From Amphiduros pacificus (lineage: Eukaryota; Annelida; Polychaeta; Phyllodocida; Hesionidae): 64,000 nucleotides of DNA. How positions within the stretch are numbered: the first letter of the stretch is position 1; every line of letters starts with the position of its first letter. The DNA is taken from assembly GCA_949316495.1 (NCBI GenBank), contig OX439009.1, positions 41,081,443 through 41,145,442 on the forward strand, given 5' to 3'. Below, one piece after another: positions 59,973 to 64,000 of the stretch. Position numbers and translations under genes: made by a program. Under the pieces are notes generated by a model. It was not told where the DNA came from, searched no databases, and saw only the letters and a list, made by a program, of their open reading frames with translations.

Positions 59973-61126
59973 GCTCGTATCTTCTTGGATAACCTTTGTG
60001 GCATTTAAGAGGATGTATTTTTTGCCATTTATTGAGATATATTAAGGAGACAATACTTGTGATATTTGTTATTTTATACATTGAAAATACATTGAAAAAG
60101 ATATGTTATACAATTTGCTACAAATATGATTAAATTATTAAAATCGAAGTTATTTATCTTATAATTTGTAGGGGCTGTTTGTTTTTTTACATAAATTACG
60201 TATACGTTAATCATGCGAACTTTGGGAATAATTTGTCGGGTTTGTCAAGTATCTTTGTTTTCAAATACAATGCAATGATATATTCTTTGGGACCTTTGTA
60301 TTCAATGTCAGGAGTGAGGAGATACACGGCCCAGACCTAAGAAAACTTAGTACTCCTCACCTCCCAGCCCTCTTTCAGTAAGAAAAAGTGCCATAAAAAA
60401 CATTTAAAATATATGACGTCCTTCCTTCGCTTAATAGTAAGATATGAGAAATAAAACACCTAAAACTCCTGTTATCATGGCTGACAGACAGCTGTCCTTG
60501 AAAGCATATATATATAGTAGTTATGAGTAGTATACTTATAATGTCTCGTAATGATGGGCGTTACTCATATAATTTTGTTAAATGTATTTTTTATTCACTT
60601 TTCAGGGGGAGTAGGGCATTTAGTCCTGGTTGCAGTTTTTCTTATCTTACTGATAGTTTGAACTGTGCTGAAAATGCTGTTAATACAACTTAATCAAACA
60701 AGATTCACATGTTCAAATATCAATGCAAAATTTGTCTCTGTCTTGGGTTTGTTCTCTTATTGTTTGTTTTGTGAAACAATCTTGGTACATCACACCACGT
60801 GTAGCTTTCAATGTATCAATTACCTTTCTACCTTTTCAACTATATTCAAGCAGTAGAACCTTATCATTGGAAAGAAAATAATCAATTAAATGTCAACAAG
60901 ATATATATATATTTGACATCAAGAATACATTTGTAATATAATGTGGATATTAATGCTTTTACTATCATTCTATGATTATTATAAAAGTTGTCCAATGATA
61001 TAAAAAAATAAGACAGGTTTTCCACTATTATTTGTGAAATAATCATAATACATAGAACAACCAATGCATGATATTAACTGAGGTAATGACCTGAGGTCAA
61101 GCAGGCTGGCCATGAATCATGTCACA
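59973..61126. other. Unique AT-rich DNA
   Basis: No gene supported. An inverted repeat GTGAGGAG/CTCCTCAC at 60314-60360 encloses a smaller CTAAG-AAAA-CTTAG hairpin. TGACCT-G-AGGTCA (everted AGGTCA half-sites) is at 61087-61099, just beyond the stop of the 61127-61921 ORF. Nothing else seen. Confidence 0.5.
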
Positions 61127-61921
61127 TCAACCATAATATCTAGAATAGTAGCAGTACATTGCCACAGCCATGCCCTTTGGTCTATTAATGATAATGAGAA
61201 GTTCATCAGAATCAACATTCTCCATATCACCTATCAAATCTTCTATACCACATATCACATCACACACATGGTAACAAACTACACCCTTAATTTCTTCCTG
61301 AAATATTTTTGGGATAGGAGGATCTACAGCAGCACCACTTGCTTCTGCAATATCATTTTCGGCTTCACTGGAATCTTGCTTTGATTTTTCCACTTTTTCT
61401 TTGATGAAGTCTAAACACAGTGCCTGAAGTGATGTCGATTTTTTTTCAAATAAAGCTGCATATACCTTTTTCACAGCTTCTCCATATGGTTTTTCAATAT
61501 CTGAACTGTACGAATTTTCACATGTCCTATTGTTTACACAAATGTACTTATAATGATCATAAAAAAATGCATCCATCACAATACCCTTTGATTCAGGAAG
61601 AGATACTTTCGACAGTTTCTTTTCAGAAAATTCTATTTTCCTTTTTGCATTTCTCATATTTTTCAATAAATATTTTTTTGCATTACAAATAATAAGTTCG
61701 TCGTTGTCATCACTTTTTATTGGTAAAGTTACGAGTGAGTAGGGACTATGGACACCCGGAATCTCCAGTGTGTTCATCTGCTGGGCAGCCTCCAACATAC
61801 CAGGTGGGTCCTGGTCCATGAGAATACAACCACCATGCTGCTGGGGAAGAGACGTCGTCATATATTTATAATCGTCATATTTCTTAAAATCTCCGATGCC
61901 ATTGCAAATACAACACGCCAT
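61127..61921 (-). CDS. Unrecognised protein of 264 codons, possible first coding exon
   Basis: I do not recognise this protein. A frame of 264 codons in roughly 36% GC DNA is very unlikely by chance. It starts MACCICNGIGDFKKYDDYKY, a cysteine-rich start, and has a lysine/glutamate-rich middle (AKRKIEFSEKKLSK, IKEKVEKSKQDSSEAEN) that may be helical or partly disordered. A hydrophobic-cysteine patch follows (GVVCYHVCDVICGIEDLIGD). No signal peptide or membrane span is evident. The ATG sits in AAGATGGCG, a YY1-like word often found at start sites, with A at -3 and G at +4. Twenty-one bases before it is a good acceptor (TATATTTTCAG; exon start 61942), implying a 5' UTR intron. The C-terminal residues (AMYCYYSRYYG) look less protein-like, so the true exon may end earlier at a donor. 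It could be a fast-evolving host gene or a transposon gene. Confidence 0.55.
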   Translation of the reverse strand: MACCICNGIGDFKKYDDYKYMTTSLPQQHGGCILMDQDPPGMLEAAQQMNTLEIPGVHSPYSLVTLPIKSDDNDELIICNAKKYLLKNMRNAKRKIEFSEKKLSKVSLPESKGIVMDAFFYDHYKYICVNNRTCENSYSSDIEKPYGEAVKKVYAALFEKKSTSLQALCLDFIKEKVEKSKQDSSEAENDIAEASGAAVDPPIPKIFQEEIKGVVCYHVCDVICGIEDLIGDMENVDSDELLIIINRPKGMAVAMYCYYSRYYG

Positions 61922-61944
61922 CTTGGGTAAGATACACTCTTTCT
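61922..61944 (-). promoter_or_regulatory. Splice acceptor and short 5' leader of the 264-codon ORF
   Basis: The minus strand reads TATATTTTCAG then a 21-base leader ending CCAAG directly before the ATG. AG is at 61943-61944. This supports the chosen start. Confidence 0.4.
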
Positions 61945-63624
61945 GAAAATATAATATAGATTAGAATTAATATTATTTAGAAAACCTTTTCGAGAGAACA
62001 TGAAATAGGAAGGAAATCTCTTGTTGGTATGATAGCTGGAAAAGGAAATGTGCTTTTCAATGAATGTATTGTCTGTGCTCCAAATGGTTACATGATAAAT
62101 GTCAAACAATTCCCAACATGTCTTGAAGAGACTCAACCACTCTGAAAATGGTCTGGACATAAGTTTGAATGCTTCAGGCTCAGACCCTATTTTTCCGCTC
62201 TGATTTGAGGCATATGTGCAGATTCAATATTTTCATCATGCTTGGAAAACTCTGATTCTGAGATCTAGGTGAATGCATTCTCTGTCATACTGGAAAGGTT
62301 GTGACATTATACAAATGATCCCAGATTGTGAGTTCCTGTTATTCCCAACTGTGGGTCTTTTTATTTTCCCATTTGAATATGTCATGATATGAGGCCATGA
62401 GAATATTTACTCAAGTAAAAAATTGGATATGTGACGTTATATAATGAAAGCACATACTTCAAGTCTAAGCACATACTAAGATTGAGGGAGAGAGCTCTGA
62501 GGGGTGCTGGGCGGTAAATGTAGCATAGTTAATTGGTATGATGCCATACCTTTGTTCTGAATGAATCTGGGTAATTCTGTTATAAAAGGCAGACCATTAT
62601 TTGTGCGAAAAGAAAACTGTATATGCTGGATTAAAACCAACAAATTGATCTCCCAAACACAAATGATGATGCAGATATCCTTTGAAAGCATATTTGTTAA
62701 TGTCAGCCCTGATGAGCAGATATGTATGAGAAGAAGGTCTCATACTGAGCTTAATACATATTGTTTTAGTTCATATAATTTGGTTATAATCTTATCAAAG
62801 ATCTCCCATACATTATGGACAAAAGTGGTTTATATTCTCCGATAAATCACCAAGTTTATCGTCTCCTGCAGCCACAAAACATTTACGTTCTGTCAGTATC
62901 AATCAATAATACCCAGACAACTTTCCTCTTGTCTTATTCATCAACATTCCACAAATGATTAGGCCCTCAGTCACTTTCAAATTGGTAAGGAGAATATTGT
63001 AATTAAGAATAAAATTCATCTACCGATTTTCTCTTCAGTTTTAAGACATAGCTTTCAGCATCAGGCTCCCTTTATACGTTAGGGCTGACATTGTGATAGG
63101 ATCTTAAAGCAGTAGCTACTTGTTCTGAATATTCATCAGCTATTCATTTTACTCTGGCAGGCATGTCGATTAATTTGGGAAAGCCTTTTATGTGCATAAG
63201 GAGAGCCACATAAATTGTGTGCTCAGTGTTGTGTACAAGTGGTGGGACAGTAGATATCTTGATTGTGACAAAGGCACATGTTAAAACTATAACTACATTA
63301 GTTTGTGAGATGTAAAATGTAGGTATGGGCTATGAGAAAGAATATTCTAAATGACATAAATAATTAATTTGACTACTAAGTTGACTTCTAAAAAAGACAA
63401 TGCTCAAAATGAAACAAGGAAACAAACAAACCCCAGATGTCTCTGCTAGTTTCTTGTCAATGCTATTGGCCACATTTTGAATATATGGAAAACGTCATCA
63501 GGTGGTTATTGTAAGCTTTCATAATCTAAAAGTTCAGAAGGCCAGTGCCTTTATAATATGTGGAAAACCTCACTTCATCATGTTGCTAAGTCACAGGATT
63601 GAAGGCTGAGTTGACTAGATTGCC
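61945..63624. other. Unique AT-rich DNA, no supported gene
   Basis: A minus-strand frame at 61858-62160 includes FSEWLSLFKTCWELFDIYHV, which is mildly protein-like, but no donor was found near its end. The rest shows nothing recognisable. Confidence 0.4.
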
Positions 63625-63930
63625 TGAGTCAATCTAGCCACCATTCACAGTATGGCACCGCTTAGATTCCACTGGGATGGGCTGAGTCAATATTGTCATT
63701 ATTCACAGTATGTCACCGCTCAGATTCCACTGGGATGGGCTGAGATCTAATGTCTGGCTCTGTCAATCTAGCCACTATTCACAGTATGGCACCACTCAGA
63801 TTCCACTGGGATGGGTTGAGATCTAATATCTGGATGAATTACTGGAATTGATGTTGATTGTTGTAAATGGAAGGAAATGACTCGAATTGTCCAGATCATT
63901 CTAGATTCACAGTCTGGCACCGTTTAAAGC
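63625..63930. repeat. Short irregular tandem repeat
   Basis: ATTCACAGTATGKCACCGCT followed by AGATTCCACTGGGATGGG occurs at 63643, 63701 and 63777, with a partial copy at 63905. Spacings are 58, 76 and 128 bp, so copies carry internal insertions or deletions (one includes GAGATCTAATRTCTGG). Confidence 0.8.
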
Positions 63931-64000
63931 TCTCTCACCCCTGACATTCTGAACATTAAAATATTTACGTTTTGGAAGCACACTTAAGTAAGCATGCCTT

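Noticed and set aside
1-64000. LTR retroelements, Polintons or other virus-like elements
   Set aside because: No paired long terminal repeats, protease-integrase motifs or capsid-like frames seen; the only clear RT is the LINE.

Overview
This window is animal genomic DNA. Two confidently named host genes are present: a single-exon cytochrome P450 on the minus strand and a single-exon FBXL14 orthologue (F-box/leucine-rich repeat protein) on the plus strand. There is also a 5'-truncated L2/CR1-like LINE, a non-autonomous TIR element, and an unusual load of tandem repeats. The AT-rich unique DNA, the LINE type, and dispersed repeat fragments of a style I associate with mollusc genomes suggest a lophotrochozoan, most likely a mollusc. 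That assignment is inference, and I cannot name the species.

Layout. 1-1480: 61/51-bp satellite cut by the window edge. 1481-4693: unique DNA. 4694-6883: 49-bp minisatellite. 6884-12250: unique DNA with four short arrays (59, 14, 21 and 32 bp), a possible orphan exon at 8182-8348, a LINE RT relic and an old dispersed repeat. 12250-17121: 44-bp satellite with nested higher-order structure. 17122-21915: unique DNA holding a CTCF-like site, possible minus-strand exons and a 47-bp array. 21915-23777: P450 transcription unit with TATA box and poly(A) signal. 24199-24943: 20-bp array. 25223-26306: TIR element. 26442-26535: possible terminal exon. 26967-31450: 26-bp satellite. 31840-32515: 22-bp CCAAT-bearing array. 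33430-38880: 34-bp satellite with degenerate edges. 38930-40545: FBXL14 promoter and CDS. 40546-53900: long AT-rich gene-poor stretch. 53907-54950: G-rich 15-bp array. 57017-59972: 24-bp array split by the LINE. 61127-61942: an unrecognised 264-codon ORF on the minus strand. 63625-63930: short diverged repeat.

Sixteen tandem-repeat blocks from about sixteen unrelated unit families cover roughly 24 kb, about 38% of the window. The P450 (ER-bound mono-oxygenase) and FBXL14 (substrate receptor of an SCF ubiquitin ligase) have no obvious functional link. I do not see a coherent new multi-gene system. The points most worth a second look are the perfect-TIR element, the recent block duplications inside the satellites, the repeat arrays that multiply transcription-factor motifs (AGGTCA, CCAAT), the CTCF-like sites around the P450, the unrecognised ORF and the orphan exons.
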